A stretch of 64,000 bases of DNA, taken from contig CM018603.1 of NCBI GenBank assembly GCA_009192285.1, positions 310,001 through 374,000 of the forward strand. The letters run 5' to 3'. Below are positions 22,498-33,951 of this stretch, piece by piece. The translations under genes and the position numbers were made by a program. The notes below the pieces were generated by a model. It was not told where the DNA came from and searched no databases. It was given only the letters and a program-made list of their open reading frames with translations. Origin of the DNA: Morchella semilibera. Its lineage: Eukaryota > Ascomycota > Pezizomycetes > Pezizales > Morchellaceae. Numbering within the stretch: position 1 is the stretch's first letter; each line of letters begins with the position of its first letter.

Positions 22498-24409
22498 CCG
22501 TAGGAACTCGACAAATACAGACCGTTGCCGAGCATGTGGCTTGCAGAATTATGAGATCATTATTCAAGTTCTAAAAAATTACAGGTCCGAGCTCACTCAT
22601 CTTGGAGTCTATACTCCGTATCATTACATGTAATAATAGGTAGTTCTAGGTTTTCTTTCTCAGATGTTCCGTAACCAGCTTCCTCCTCTGAGCGAGCCCA
22701 ATCACCAATAACTAATTCTCCAGGAGCAAAACCCTTTATTTTGATCTCATTATCACGGGATCCATCTACAGGTAGTGAAATACCTGTATCCTTAAAGCTT
22801 TGAATTACTATTTTTCGCTTTTCAGGATTGTTGTGCCATGTTTCCCATGCCTGACCTACGGCTTCTGTTGTCACAATCCGATGTTGACTTACACTCCATT
22901 TATCTATATCCCGGTCTTCTTCCATGCGTTCTCGTGCTACTTCAGTAAATTCTTTGACTAAACCCTTAAAGGGTTTGTTGACAGCGACATCAAGCGGTTG
23001 TGTCATGGATGTGGTTCCAGCTGGAATTAAGGAGGGAATAATATTGTTGTCTCGGCATTTTTGAATTACAGTTGGTGTAAGGTGAGCTCGATAGCGATCA
23101 TAAACAAATAGTGATCGTTGGTTTCCAAAAATTGGAACAAGGTATTTTTCAATGAATTTAGCGAAAAGAGCCTCATTCATCCAACCAGTTGGTGTAAACT
23201 CCACATGGACGCGTTTATCCCAAAATCTTGCCTCCTTTTCACGTACTTTGTCGCCAGTAGCTGCAGTAAATATTAAAATAGGTGGAACACGTGGAACACC
23301 GTCTGCAAAGATGCATAAAAAAAGGGTGCATTGCCGTTTCTCCGATCCAGACTCTGAACTTTTAGACCATATCGTATTTGCCCCCTTTATATGATATGTA
23401 CGCCCGGTCAAATACTCCCATGGCAATGGAGTTTCATCGACATTGCAAATTCGGTGATCAGGAATTCCACCTTCGTTATGGTTGCAAATAAAATAAAGTG
23501 AATGCGGGAATGGAGTAATTGTGGGAGGTACTAGTGGTGTAAGGGTTCGATTACGACGGTTGAATTTTAGCCATTCAATGATTTGTTGTTTATAGTCGTC
23601 AGGAAGCGATTGAGCAGTATTGGTAACAAAACGTAATACGATTCGATGACGTGACAGAAATCCTTGAAACCATCCCCGTGAAAATAAAAAAAGATTTGAT
23701 CCAACATTTTGGTAAGTATCTTTCCACAATTCACTAGCTTTTCTCCGAAACCATCCATCTCGCACTGGTCTTCCTAATGCCCTTCTTTCAATGAATGCGT
23801 CAAAAAGCTTCTTTTCCATTTCTGGCCACATGCATACAAAAATAACTGGTGTATCGCGACGCGACCTATTTCCTTTTTGTTGCAAGATTTTTTCCATCGC
23901 ATCTGGTTGGGTCCAACACGCTATCGTACTCTTTGGGATTTGAAAAAATATAGATGCTTCATCAAGGGTTGGAGAACGCGTCTTGATTGCTGTATTTAGA
24001 GCCTCATTGGGGAGCCGGTAATATCTTAACCACATCAAAACCTGGATTTTGCGTTCACGGGGATAACTGCGTTCTACCCTCTGGATTGGCTTTATCTATC
24101 CGATATTAATCAAGATTTTCCTGGGAATATGCTCAACCAAAACCTACCTGTAAATTTGGTAGTCTTTCCTCTATTGATTTCGGTTTTTGGCCTCGGCGCC
24201 GAGCAGATCGCTCCTTCTCATCGTTCTCTTTGAATATCCGTGACTGTTTCCTTCCCGCTGCCATTTTCATTCTCATGATCTGTATTGTGCAAACAAGCTA
24301 AGAGATGGCAAGCGAGGTGGGTAACCAACACAACCCTAGTTTTATTAAATGGGTATAGATTTGCAAGCCACACTCTCGGCAACGGTCTGTATTTGTCGAG
24401 TTCCTACGG
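22498..24409 (-). mobile_element. pogo/Fot1-type DNA transposon, complete
   Basis: The element is 1912 bp with 48-bp terminal inverted repeats at 22498-22545 and 24362-24409, identical except for two adjacent bases. The ends read CCGTAGGAACTCGACAAATA and both are flanked by TA, the target-site duplication of Tc1/mariner-superfamily elements. It carries one two-exon transposase gene in reverse orientation. Near-identical ends and an uninterrupted coding sequence suggest a recent insertion. Its right end is about 400 bp upstream of the kelch gene start, so it sits in that gene's upstream region. Confidence 0.95.
22593..24276 (-). CDS. pogo/Fot1-family transposase (DDE_1 with CENP-B-type HTH)
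   Basis: Two exons on the minus strand, 24148-24276 and 22593-24080, encode 538 residues; the 67-bp intron has GTAGGT and CCAG ends and is phase 0. The start at 24276 gives MRMKMAAGRKQ; two in-frame ATGs follow closely. N-terminal Psq-type helix-turn-helix (about 43-100, VERSYPRERK and IPKSTIACW), then a CENP-B-type DNA-binding domain (about 120-195), then the catalytic core: first Asp in NVDETPLPW (258), second in FVYDRYRAH (371), third in MTQPLDVAVNKPFK (407), a DD35D spacing. The enzyme would bind the element's ends and cut and paste it at TA sites. No break is seen. Confidence 0.93.
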
Positions 24410-24812
24410 TAGGAGGCTAACGTTAATCAAAACGTTAAGCTTTTCTCTGATCCTTCAGGGCTGAGCAGGTCTAACTTTGTTCTGAGAAATTTAGGGTCAC
24501 GTCGCACCAATGGTGTTTTGGAAGACTGCAACTGCAGGGAGGTGAAGAAAATGAACCGCCGCATAGGAGTACCTCCATCCTAATAGCCGACATTGCACAA
24601 CCCTGTCCCCCGCGGCCAGACAGGGGTGGTGTCCATGTTGATAAATCAGAAAATAACAAAGTCTGAAATGTGCTTACTATTATTATTACCTGTCACCCCC
24701 CCCCCCCTCTCTCTGCTGCCACTACTTCTACTCGATAGCCCCCAAAGCTTTAGAGATTTTCGGATCTTCTCTTTTGTTTTCGCTACCACACTTTTGGAAC
24801 TGGACATAAAAG

Positions 24813-26936
24813 ATGCATCGTGGGACTATTCTGCTCGGGTTTTTAGCATTAGTAGTTAATGCCCAGGTTCAAACCGATCCAATTACGAATTTCTGCAGGA
24901 GGATATGGCATTCATGTAAGTGTCGCATAGCGAATATTGCGGTTTAGGTTGTTTATTGACTTGTGTAGCGGTGGTTAGAGACGATAAACTTTATATTAAT
25001 GGTGGACTTGAATCATTGAGCAATGTAAACAGCACTACTGGAGAGAAATACGGGAACCTAACATACGTTATCAGTAAGTAAATCATCCCCCTTAGTATCT
25101 ACTATATACTCTGACACGAATAGATGAATACCTCATTACAATGGATCTGACCCAAACCTGGAACTGGCGAGAATCCAGCACCCCCATCACAGCGCTCCAG
25201 AAAACCAGCAGCAGCGGATTAACACCCCCTAGTCTTGCCCGCGGCGCGCTCTATGCCGGCGCCTCCAATGATACCAGACTTTGGGCTTACGGTGGAACCG
25301 TGGATTCAACGACCAACAGATCTTGGTCTGGCTACCAGAGCCCGAGTTCAAATCAGGACGCAATATGGTCATACGACTCTGTTGCCAATAACTGGGCGCT
25401 GGAGAATCTCACGGGCGATTCCAGCCTTATTATACCAGCGACCGGGGCGAATGCGGAGGCGAGAGATCTGGGGTTGGGATTCTGGTTCAACGGTCAGCAG
25501 GATCAAGGGACGTCGACAGAGTCGAGTAACTTGGGAGTTATAATAAAGTTTCTAAAGGGGATGATAGTGCTGGATTTCAATACTGGTACGGCAAGGAATC
25601 TCTCGACAGATGCGGTCAGCGGCTTGGCAAGGGCAAGGGGGGAAATGGTTTATATTCCGGGGATCGGAGAGAGGGGGATATTAGTATTGTTGGGTGGAGG
25701 AGAGAAAGGGGCGGGTTATGAAGATTTTCAGGAGTATGGAACCCTGGTGGGTTCCCCCCAAGTCTACTTTGCTGTTATTCTCATTGATAGCTACAAATCA
25801 ATGCAGTATATGCTTACAATGGGAATGATATTAATTAGGTTTCGCTAGCGCAAGTCGATATATTTGATGTTGCGTCACTTTATAACGAGAGTACGCCGGA
25901 TGGGACATGGTATTCACAGAGGGCTACTGGGGATATACCACCCTCAAGAGTTGATTTCTGTCTCGTGTTTGCGTCTGCACCAGACGGGTCTAGCCATAAC
26001 ATTTACATGCACGGTGGACGCGGTACCAACGGCGAATACTATGATGATAGTAAGTCCACCAGATCCACAACGCGCTTACACACTTCGAGTAGCTAACAGC
26101 TATCACTATAGTTCACGTACTTAGCATCCCATCTTTCACATGGACACAAATCTATTCTGCCGCCGCCTATCGCTATGGAATGCGATGCCATGTCGCAGGA
26201 AACCGCCAAATGATCACGGTTGGCGGCTCCCTGGAAGGAAATTGGATGGACACCTGTGATTGGGAATATCGAAGTGTAGGATTTTACGACATGTCGACGA
26301 CAGAATGGAGTCCTACCTTCACTGGGGGCGCTGCGCCATATCAGGTCCCAAGACGTATCACCGATGTTATAGGCGGAAAGTAAGTTTCTCTCCGCATCCC
26401 TAAATTCCTGTTTTTTACAAACGCACAAAAGGGAGCATGTACACTGACAAACCCCCAGCGGAAATGGCAGTGCAACTCTTCTAGCCCCAAGTTCCGGCTT
26501 CCAAAACGCTGCCCTGTACTCCCTCTTCCCCAACTCCGCTAACCGAACATCCACCACCTCCACCGGGACACCTGGGCCCACCACGTCATCCCTCCCCTCC
26601 TCCTCATCATCCAACACCGGTGCCATCGCCGGCGGCGTCGTCGGCGGCATCGCAGCCATCGCTCTAGTCGCCATCGGCATCTTCCTCATCCGACGCCACC
26701 GCAACAACCAAAGGCCCATGGAGTACATGCCGCAGGATCCAGCACTTGAGGCTGCAAGCACCTCACTATACGAGAAGGACGGAACGCTGAAGGTGAACCA
26801 CGAGCTGCAAGGTGACGCCGAATTCCCAGAGAATTCCACGCCGCTGGCGGAAATGCCGGGCGGCATATCAACGCACCCTCCACTAGAGCTTCCGGGGGAA
26901 TCGGCGCCTCAGAGGGACACGGGGAGTACGAGGTAA
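24813..26936 (+). CDS. secreted/cell-surface kelch-repeat protein with one membrane span
   Basis: Six exons (24813-24915, 24969-25073, 25124-25746, 25839-26049, 26112-26379, 26459-26936) encode 595 residues with consistent phases. A signal peptide (MHRGTILLGFLALVVNA) is followed by a kelch beta-propeller; recognisable blades include LYINGGLE, LWAYGGTV, LVLLGGGEK, SRVDFCLVFA with NIYMHGGRG, and MITVGGS. A Ser/Thr-rich stalk leads to a membrane helix (about 491-514, GAIAGGVVGGIAAIALVAIG) stopped by RRHR, and an acidic cytosolic tail. This architecture is common in ascomycete surface proteins of unknown ligand. The donor after exon 3 (GTGGGT) and its acceptor (TTAATTAG) were chosen because they restore the conserved AQVDIFDV motif. 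The pogo transposon lies just upstream. Confidence 0.92.
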
Positions 26937-27360
26937 CAGTATGGGGTATAGGGTGGAGTAATGATTTTGACGGGGGGTTTTTTTTTTTGTGTGTGTGTAC
27001 TTTTATCGAGCGGGGGTTTTTTTCTTTTCTTTTTTTTTTCGGTACGGGGGATCTAGGTGCGCTTGGTCGGGGATGTCAGCAAGCGCCTGCGCTGCGTACG
27101 TCGCAAAAGTCCATCTTACGCGGAATTAGTTAATTTTAGGAATAGATATGTAACTGCATGTATTAATTGTTAACGTTTAACTATTGTGGCTGAGTATGAG
27201 GGATATCGATTGGAACCGGTTCTGCCCTAGGAATATAATAAAACCGGCTGGACGCTCGAAACTTTCAGGCAGCTCAGCATAAAGCATTGATCTGCTGCTG
27301 CTGCATGCATAAATTCAACCTTGCAAGAAACCAAGATAAAATTTCCCATCATATGACGGT

Positions 27361-27398
<38 letters not shown>

Positions 27399-28836
27399 AG
27401 GGGTGTCTACAAGGGACGTAAAATATATATAAGCATTATCAGTGAAGGATAACCTACTGGCTGACCTGGCCACGTAGTTAAGCTTACTGCTGCCTAAGAG
27501 GCTGGGTTGGCGCTCCGAGGGAAGGTCTCAGCACCGAGTGATGGGCTGTGGAGCAAGGAGCAATCATTACCCTCATGCAGGTAAGGAATGGATAAGGATG
27601 GTGGCTATATAGCTGGGTAAATCTGGATTGATATGTAGTACGGTGTAGCTGTACCGTTGGGTTGTTGTTGCTGTGGAGGCTTGGGTATGGGTGTTTAGGG
27701 TTGGGCTTTAATTTTACGTAGCGGCGGAAAGTGACCGTACAAACTCAATCTGCTGCTTACATCCTAGTGCTGGTATGGTGTGGATAAGAGGCAAGTAAGT
27801 ACATGTACATGATAAGCATTGTGTCTCACTCGCTTGAATTCTCTCTACGTCATAGATCAGTCTCCATACTCTAGAGTGATCTCTTGTGATATCAGCTCGT
27901 CTACTCCATTCAATGTGTCTTTTTATACTCACTGTCTCTCTCTCCCTCTCTCTCTCTCTCATCTTCCCTTCCCTTGTGCACAGAGGATATCACCTGGACA
28001 GCTGCAGGTACATACATACAAAGTTTAAGTGTACTATACACTGTTCTCATAGTACTACAACCAAGTGAGAATTCATGACCGCTGCTGCTGCTGCACCTCA
28101 GACACATAGGATCCAAGGAAATGGGGGAGGGGTCAAAGGATTTTGAGGCTGGCCGATAAAACTAATGTGTCAATCAGAGAGCTCCCAGTTCGTACAGTCG
28201 CGGTCCGTGTTGGTACTGCTGCGGGGTCTAACTAAGCTACATACTATAAGATAGGAACGCCATGGGCACTTTCAACACAGCAAGGACTATGAGGGTTCGG
28301 ACGCCCACACTATAGTATTGCAACTAACGTAATGGCGTAGAGGGGTAAGTCCGCGTGTGCTACTGTAGTCAATTCCTGAAGGTAGTTAGGGTTTTGTGAT
28401 TGGGGCTAGGTGGATTTAGTTTTACCTTCAGATTGGTGGCATTATATGTAATTGAGGGAGGAGCTTGGTTTGGTTGGGTGTTTTGGGGGTATAAAATACC
28501 GCTCGCGCCCGCACTGCTACACATACCGCTGCTCCTCTGCCCCTCTAATGATTACTTAGTTGTTAAGAACTGGATATCGCACTTGCAGGGTTTTGCTGAC
28601 AGGTTTCACTTACAGCGGTAGCAAGGACAGCTAAGTTAGTCAAGATCAAGCCACTACACTCGCTACCAATTCATGCTAAACAAAACGACAGATTACCTTG
28701 ATTACCGTATTTATAGCCAATCTACAGCCTCGATCTTGGTTGCTTGACTATACCCTTCCGTCTTTCCAAAAGAACAACAGGAACAGGAAATCACCTCGTC
28801 ATCCAACAAAACCTTCTAAAAAAGAAACTCCCCACC
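26937..28836. other. intergenic region with microsatellites
   Basis: No gene is seen. The stretch starts with T-rich 3' flank of the kelch gene, contains a (GT)n microsatellite at about 27363-27397, a CT tract at about 27931-27960 and TACATGTA at 27802. The last 200 bp are A/C-rich and lead into the ATG8-like gene. Confidence 0.5.
27363..27397. repeat. (GT)n microsatellite
   Basis: About 17 uninterrupted GT units. Confidence 0.95.
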
Positions 28837-29253
28837 ATGTACAAGGACGAGTTCGACCTCTCCGCGCGCCAGACAAATTTCGCCCTGATGATGGCAAAGT
28901 ACCCCGCCGGCATCCCAATCATCTGCGAGCCTGCCCGCGGCTCGCGCGACAACTTCCTCGGGGTGCGGCGCGAGTTCTCGATCAAGCGTAGCAAGACGCT
29001 CGCGCACCTACTACGCCGGATCAGGCGCGACGCGAAGATCAGCGAGACGGAGGGGCTGTTTGTCATGGTGGACGGGATTCTGCAGCCGTGCTCGACGGAG
29101 ATAGGGATGCTGTATGATTGGCAGAAGGATCAAGAGGATGGGTGGCTGTATGTGACGTATTACAAGGAGAATACGTTTGGTGCTGAGTGGGAGGACCAAG
29201 GGGAGCAAAGAGGGGAGGAGGAGCGTGGGAAAGAGGGAGCCGCAGTTCTGTGA
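28837..29253 (+). CDS. divergent ATG8-like ubiquitin-fold protein with C-terminal tail
   Basis: A single exon of 138 residues with a good start context (CACCATG). The chain follows the ATG8/LC3/GABARAP pattern: MYKDEFDL for the N-terminal helix, KYPAGIPIICE for KYPDRIPVICE, a VDGIL strand, IGMLYDWQKDQEDGWLYVTY for the conserved SSIYEEHKDEDGFLYITY, and ENTFG ending at Gly115, equivalent to the glycine joined to phosphatidylethanolamine. It differs strongly from canonical fungal ATG8: the KKYLVPADLTVGQF pocket strand is replaced by RREFSIKRSKTLAHL, and 23 charged residues follow the glycine instead of one to a few. Canonical ATG8 is nearly invariant among fungi, so this is probably a second, specialised paralogue acting in autophagy or ATG4-dependent membrane conjugation. 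The function is inference. Confidence 0.85.
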   Translation: MYKDEFDLSARQTNFALMMAKYPAGIPIICEPARGSRDNFLGVRREFSIKRSKTLAHLLRRIRRDAKISETEGLFVMVDGILQPCSTEIGMLYDWQKDQEDGWLYVTYYKENTFGAEWEDQGEQRGEEERGKEGAAVL

Positions 29254-29788
29254 AGGGTGTGCGATATCTGGGATGGCATCGGTGAGTACGACTTGTCTTT
29301 ATAATTGTCGTTACCAGGTTTTCTTTTTTGTTTTGAGTTGCTTGTATGCATTCCTTCATATGAGTAGGTGCGGATAGCTAGATCAAGTAGTCAAGGAATA
29401 AACTCCAAATATTAGGAATAAGTACATCAGTTGTATGTTGAAATTATTCTCGTGCTCTCGGCACATTCTCTTTAGCCACTAAATATGTATAGCTATTAAA
29501 ACCAGGAGGAGAAGAGAGCTATTCGCTCGTCTTTGGTTTGGTGACGGCTGGAATATGGCTTCTGAGGATAAGAGTATGTGCGGTCATCAACGACGTCGAC
29601 GAACTGTGCCGAGCACCGAGTGATATCCCATGGTGTTATGTCAGCAAACCTTCGACCCTACTGGTCCGTTACCCTCTCTGCGGGCAAACGCGCCCTCACA
29701 GCTCAGCGCCACACCTGTGATATCACGTACCTCACGTACCTCACGAACTTTGCCATCCCAAGCCCAACCAAACCACAAACCACAAACT
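29254..29788. other. intergenic region between ATG8-like and YTH1
   Basis: No gene is seen; the stretch contains the 3' flank of the ATG8-like gene and an A/C-rich leader before the YTH1 start. A GTGAGT near 29281 could be a donor if the upstream transcript is spliced in its tail. Confidence 0.45.
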
Positions 29789-30688
29789 ATGGCAAATACA
29801 GCCGCCGCCAACGCCTCGGCGGCATCCTCCAACTCCAGCATTGCAGACCGCATCCTGAACCCGCGGCAGCAATTCGCTGGCCGCTTCGCGTTTAACGACT
29901 TCCTGCGGAAAGAGTACCGGTTTGGCCTGGACCCAAATAGGAGGACGTGCCCCCTGTTTGTGCAAGGACATTGTCCGATGGGGAATTCGTGCCCGGATAA
30001 GCATGCGGTTAGCTCCAGCTTTAATAAGTGAGTTTGCCCCCCCCGTCCGGTGGCGGTTCTGTGCGGATAGCAGAGGTACTAATGTAGTTTGTGGGGTGCA
30101 GCCTGGTGTGTAAGCATTGGCTCCGCTCGCTCTGTAAGAAAGGTGAAGCCTGCGAGTTTCTTCATGAGTATAATCTGTATGTCTCTTTCCTCCTTTCAGA
30201 TAGGTCACTGGACCCCCGTGCTGACAGTAGGTAGTCGTAAAATGCCCGAATGCAACTTCTTCGTGCGCAACGGTTACTGTAGCAACGGCGAGGAGTGTCT
30301 ATACCTCCATGTGGACCCCGACTCCAAGATCCCCTTGTGCCCCCACTACGAGAACGGGTTCTGCCCGCTCGGCCCGACGTGCTCGAAGAAGCATGTCCGG
30401 AAGCCGATCTGTAAGTTCTATCTTGCGGGCTTCTGCCCCGACGGCAGGCAGGCGTGTAAGGAGGGAGCGCACCCTAGGTGGACAACCGGGCTGGCGCCGC
30501 CAACGGTGAGGAAGCCAAGGGAGGAGAGAGATGATATGGGGGATGGAGGGATGGATGGCGGGAGGGAGCGCGGGAGGGGCGATGGAGGCGATAGGGGAGA
30601 TAGAGGGTTCGGTGGGAGGGGCGGGTTTGAGGGGAGGAGAAGGTATTACGGTGCGAGGGGCGGCGGGAGGAGGGATAGGGATCGGTAG
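29789..30688 (+). CDS. YTH1: mRNA 3'-end-processing protein YTH1 (CPSF30), five CCCH fingers
   Basis: Three exons (29789-30027, 30102-30176, 30235-30688) encode 255 residues with consistent phases. The protein is the RNA-binding CCCH zinc-finger subunit of the cleavage and polyadenylation factor, which recognises the AAUAAA-type signal. Five fingers are visible: CPLFVQGHC...[14 protein letters not shown]...[15 protein letters not shown]...[14 protein letters not shown]...CSKKH and CKFYLAGFC...CKEGAH, all near the C-X7/8-C-X5-C-X3-H spacing. [12 protein letters not shown] spans the first intron. The C-terminus is an RGG/GGR-rich tail, longer than in yeast. The third exon uses a TAG|TCGT acceptor just after a CTGAC branch site. 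Confidence 0.95.
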
Positions 30689-31590
30689 TTCGCGGCTCCG
30701 CGCCACAACTTTAACCCTACTGGTTGTGAGCATGGGATTTTGATTTGGTCAAGTTTTTCTTTCCCTTCTCTTTTCTATTTTTGTCATTCCCTTTCCTTTC
30801 CCTTTCATTTACATGGGTTTTATAAAAAGATGCGGGGCGTTATTGTTTTAAGCCATGTTAGTTCTTGTTCCTTTTTTCTTCCTCCTTTTCTTATACTCGG
30901 GACGAGTAATTATATTTTATCAGGGCGAGGATATCCAATAGCTTTTTGTCCATCCAGTACTAGTGTTTGCGTTTCTGGGGAGTACCCCACCCATAAAGTT
31001 TGAAAATAAGATGCAATATAAGCAATATAATAGAGGTCGACTGGCCGTCTTGACTTGATCAATAAAATGGCGGGTCTTGGTCCCATAAATACTGTACCTG
31101 TACCCAAATATATGGTGCCAAGAGGTGACTACTAATATCCCACGGGACTCCATAGCAAGACTACATATACATACATGTAATGTACCGGGAAATAGTTCCA
31201 TCTCCTAGTACAGACAAAACCTCAGGCGCGGGGGCCATGACCCCAGGCAATAACCTCCCAGGCTCGGGTGCCCCAAGTTTGACAACATAATGTTTTGCTA
31301 TGGCGAGTGACCACCTATGACAAAAAGAAGCTAGAGACTCCCCCCCCACAAGTCCATACCCCGCTCCCCAGGTTCTCTACACTTCATTTGAATCTCTAAT
31401 CACATTCGTTCTCTACTAGTTCTATCATCTACATCTACATCTACCACAATCATTTTCAATCTTTTAATAAATAACCAACTTGTGTCACTCACTCACTCAT
31501 CACCTGCTCGCGCTCGTTCAGAGTACCTCCATATAGCCTAGGACATAGGTCACACATATAGCTCATCCCTTCACAACCCCAATCCCCAAA
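30689..31590. other. intergenic region
   Basis: T-rich 3' flank of YTH1 followed by sequence without a supported gene; TACATGTA at 31170 and a CA/CT-rich stretch (31380-31590) that looks like a fungal promoter and leader. Confidence 0.45.
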
Positions 31591-32559
31591 ATGAACGACC
31601 CCACTACCGGCCCTCGCTCCCGCCACGACCATGACTGCCGCGGTGCACATGCGGTAGATGTTACTTGTAGGACAGCTGCCCAGCTTCGAAGGACGTACAT
31701 TGCTGTACGGGAGATGGATGGCTCACGCTCCTCCAGTTCATTGCCTAGGATGTCGACAATTAATCAGGCGCCCGAGGCCCAAGAAGGAGTTGCAAGGTCA
31801 GCACCAAGGGAGATCCCAACTACCAGGACAGGGCCTGCGATGACAGATGGAACTAGGGCCAGAGCTGGAGCTGGATCTGTAAGTAGTGGTGATAATGATG
31901 CTGAAAGGAAACCCAGAGGTTGTGGAATGTGGTTTTGCCTTCCGTGCTTTAGTGCTAATTACCGTAAACCGGGCGGACCTCAGCCAGGACTACATCCCCG
32001 ATTGCCTAGGCCTCAACATCTCCCGCCTTCTCCCACAGAGGTTAGGGATGGGCTTAGGTTTTTTGTGCCGGAAGAGCCACCGCTGCCGAATCCTGCGCTG
32101 GATCCTGCGCAGAACCCGTCGGCGGAAATTGCAAGACAGATTATGGTAAAGCATGGTGAGATCGAGGATATTCCCCTAGTACCCCTTGCGGATGCGGCGG
32201 CACGAAATACCAACGGCCGTGAGCTCCCAGGGATTTCTGAAGACGAAGATGAAGATTGGGAGGTGGTCGTGGATGAAGTTCCGGGTGCTTCGGCATCAGG
32301 AAATCAAGAAACTAGATGCACACTGCAGTTCTCACGGAGACCATATCCTTACCCAGTCCAGCCTAGTATCTCAAAAATTACCACTGGCTTACAGGCGCTT
32401 GCGCTTTTGCAGTCGGGCGCTAGCTCAGAGCCAATTCCTATTTCTTGCAGGGCTCGGATTGCACGGCCGATTGTTAGGAACCAATCGCCTACTTATTCGC
32501 AACCGTCCACATCCCCTCGGTTAGTTGATAGTTTTGAAAAAAGAAGAGAAAGTGTCTAA
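31591..32559 (+). CDS. hypothetical protein, cysteine-motif and acidic patch
   Basis: A single-exon frame of 322 residues with a clean start (CCAAAATGAAC). It is not recognised. The N-terminal third is Ser/Arg-rich and probably disordered; the middle has a conserved-looking cluster CGMWFCLPCF that could be palmitoylated; next come FFVPEEPPLPNP, a short helix around SAEIARQIMVKHGEIEDIP, an acidic patch SEDEDEDWEVVVDEVP, and a basic disordered C-terminus. No membrane span is seen. The length, codon regularity and start context favour a real gene; the function is unknown. Confidence 0.6.
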   Translation: MNDPTTGPRSRHDHDCRGAHAVDVTCRTAAQLRRTYIAVREMDGSRSSSSLPRMSTINQAPEAQEGVARSAPREIPTTRTGPAMTDGTRARAGAGSVSSGDNDAERKPRGCGMWFCLPCFSANYRKPGGPQPGLHPRLPRPQHLPPSPTEVRDGLRFFVPEEPPLPNPALDPAQNPSAEIARQIMVKHGEIEDIPLVPLADAAARNTNGRELPGISEDEDEDWEVVVDEVPGASASGNQETRCTLQFSRRPYPYPVQPSISKITTGLQALALLQSGASSEPIPISCRARIARPIVRNQSPTYSQPSTSPRLVDSFEKRRESV

Positions 32560-33951
32560 GTAACTGTATTAGTCAATCAGAGGCTGAGATATACTCCAGA
32601 GGAGTATATCAGTTGTTCCAAGGCCAGCGGAGCAGGAATTGGTACTAGACCGGGCACCCGAGGGAACTGAGGTAGAGAGTATGTTATCAGCCTTATTTGC
32701 TGTTGCGGTTCGAGGTTGTATCCCCTGCACGTTATATTGGAGCTATAGAAGTTTCATTGTGTTTAGTTATACTGTATTCTATGAGATCTCTCACCAAATG
32801 TTTTATAGGTGAAGACCGTTAAAGTATGTAACTACATGTATGATATGTACATGTAGTTATCTGATAAGCAGTCCGAATTCAAAGTCGCTTATTATCCCCC
32901 TCAGTCACTGAATCCTGCGGTTAGATCATAGTCACTCACTCGTCATAAAGCACCATAGTTTTGCTATTTCTGGTTGGACAGCATCCCTGCTGTGACAGCG
33001 TGGGGTCTAAAACCCCGATGCCAAGTCCCGTTTCATTCCACCCCAATTTTGGGGGGGGCAGATGTCAACATCTCCATCTCACCACCTTCATCACGTTCAT
33101 CGCAACTTTACAACCTTAATCATCGTTCCCTATGTCCCACAAAATTCCCGATTTCCAGTCTATCAATGGAGGAGGTTCTGTCTCCTAACTCCCACAATGT
33201 CCATACCACATTCAATAAAAGATCGAGGTCAACCCAACCCAGTATACCTCTATCCGTCCATTCCCAACCCCCATCCCCAATCTATATATATGCACATCTT
33301 AAGATGCCCATCCCCCCCGCCCTGCGGGACCACAATGGAAGGGTACTCTAGTCTATGTGCAAAGATCAACTTCCCCCCCCCTCCCGCCCTCCCCCCCCTC
33401 TTTCAGCCACACACCGCTAGGTCCAATCCTCCCCTCCACGTTAACCTCCCCCCCCGTCGTCGTCGCGGAGCGTTCTGTTTTTGCGGCGGCGGCGGCGGCG
33501 GTGGCGGCGCTGTGCGGGGGATATGGTGCGGATTTGGTGTGTGGTGAGGGTGGGTGAGGAGGAGGGGGGGAGTTTTCCAGATAAAACCCCCAGGTGCTGT
33601 CGCCACCCTTTTTGGGTGGAGGTGCAGCGACGCAGGTGGCTCCCGGAAGGGGGGTCGGTATGCTTGTGGATTGGGGGGTGCTGGAACATGTCCTACTTCC
33701 TTTTTTTGTGTGTAGATGTGCGGGGATGAGTTTGTAAAGAGATGGTAGAGAAAGAGAGAGAGATGGATTATTTAGATTTGTATTTAAACTAGCTACATAA
33801 TCATTAACTACATCTTCGTCTGACCATTAAGACGATCCCGAAAAGAGAGAACAAAAGAGAGAACAAAGAGCTTCATAGCTCGTCAATCGTAAACAAGTAA
33901 AAAAAAAACAAAAAAAACAAAAACAAAACAGTATCCTACCCTACCACTGAT
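32560..33951. other. convergent intergenic region, low-complexity
   Basis: No gene is supported. The several overlapping proline- and arginine-rich frames at 33000-33730 are readings of C-runs and a CGG-rich tract (about 33481-33510). Two TACATGTA palindromes lie at about 32830-32850. The A-rich tract at 33900-33930 is the 3' flank of the lipase gene. Confidence 0.5.

Noticed and set aside
33062-33547. Plus-strand open frame of 161 codons
   Set aside because: It reads through C-runs and a CGG tract with three overlapping frames of similar length; typical low-complexity artefact.
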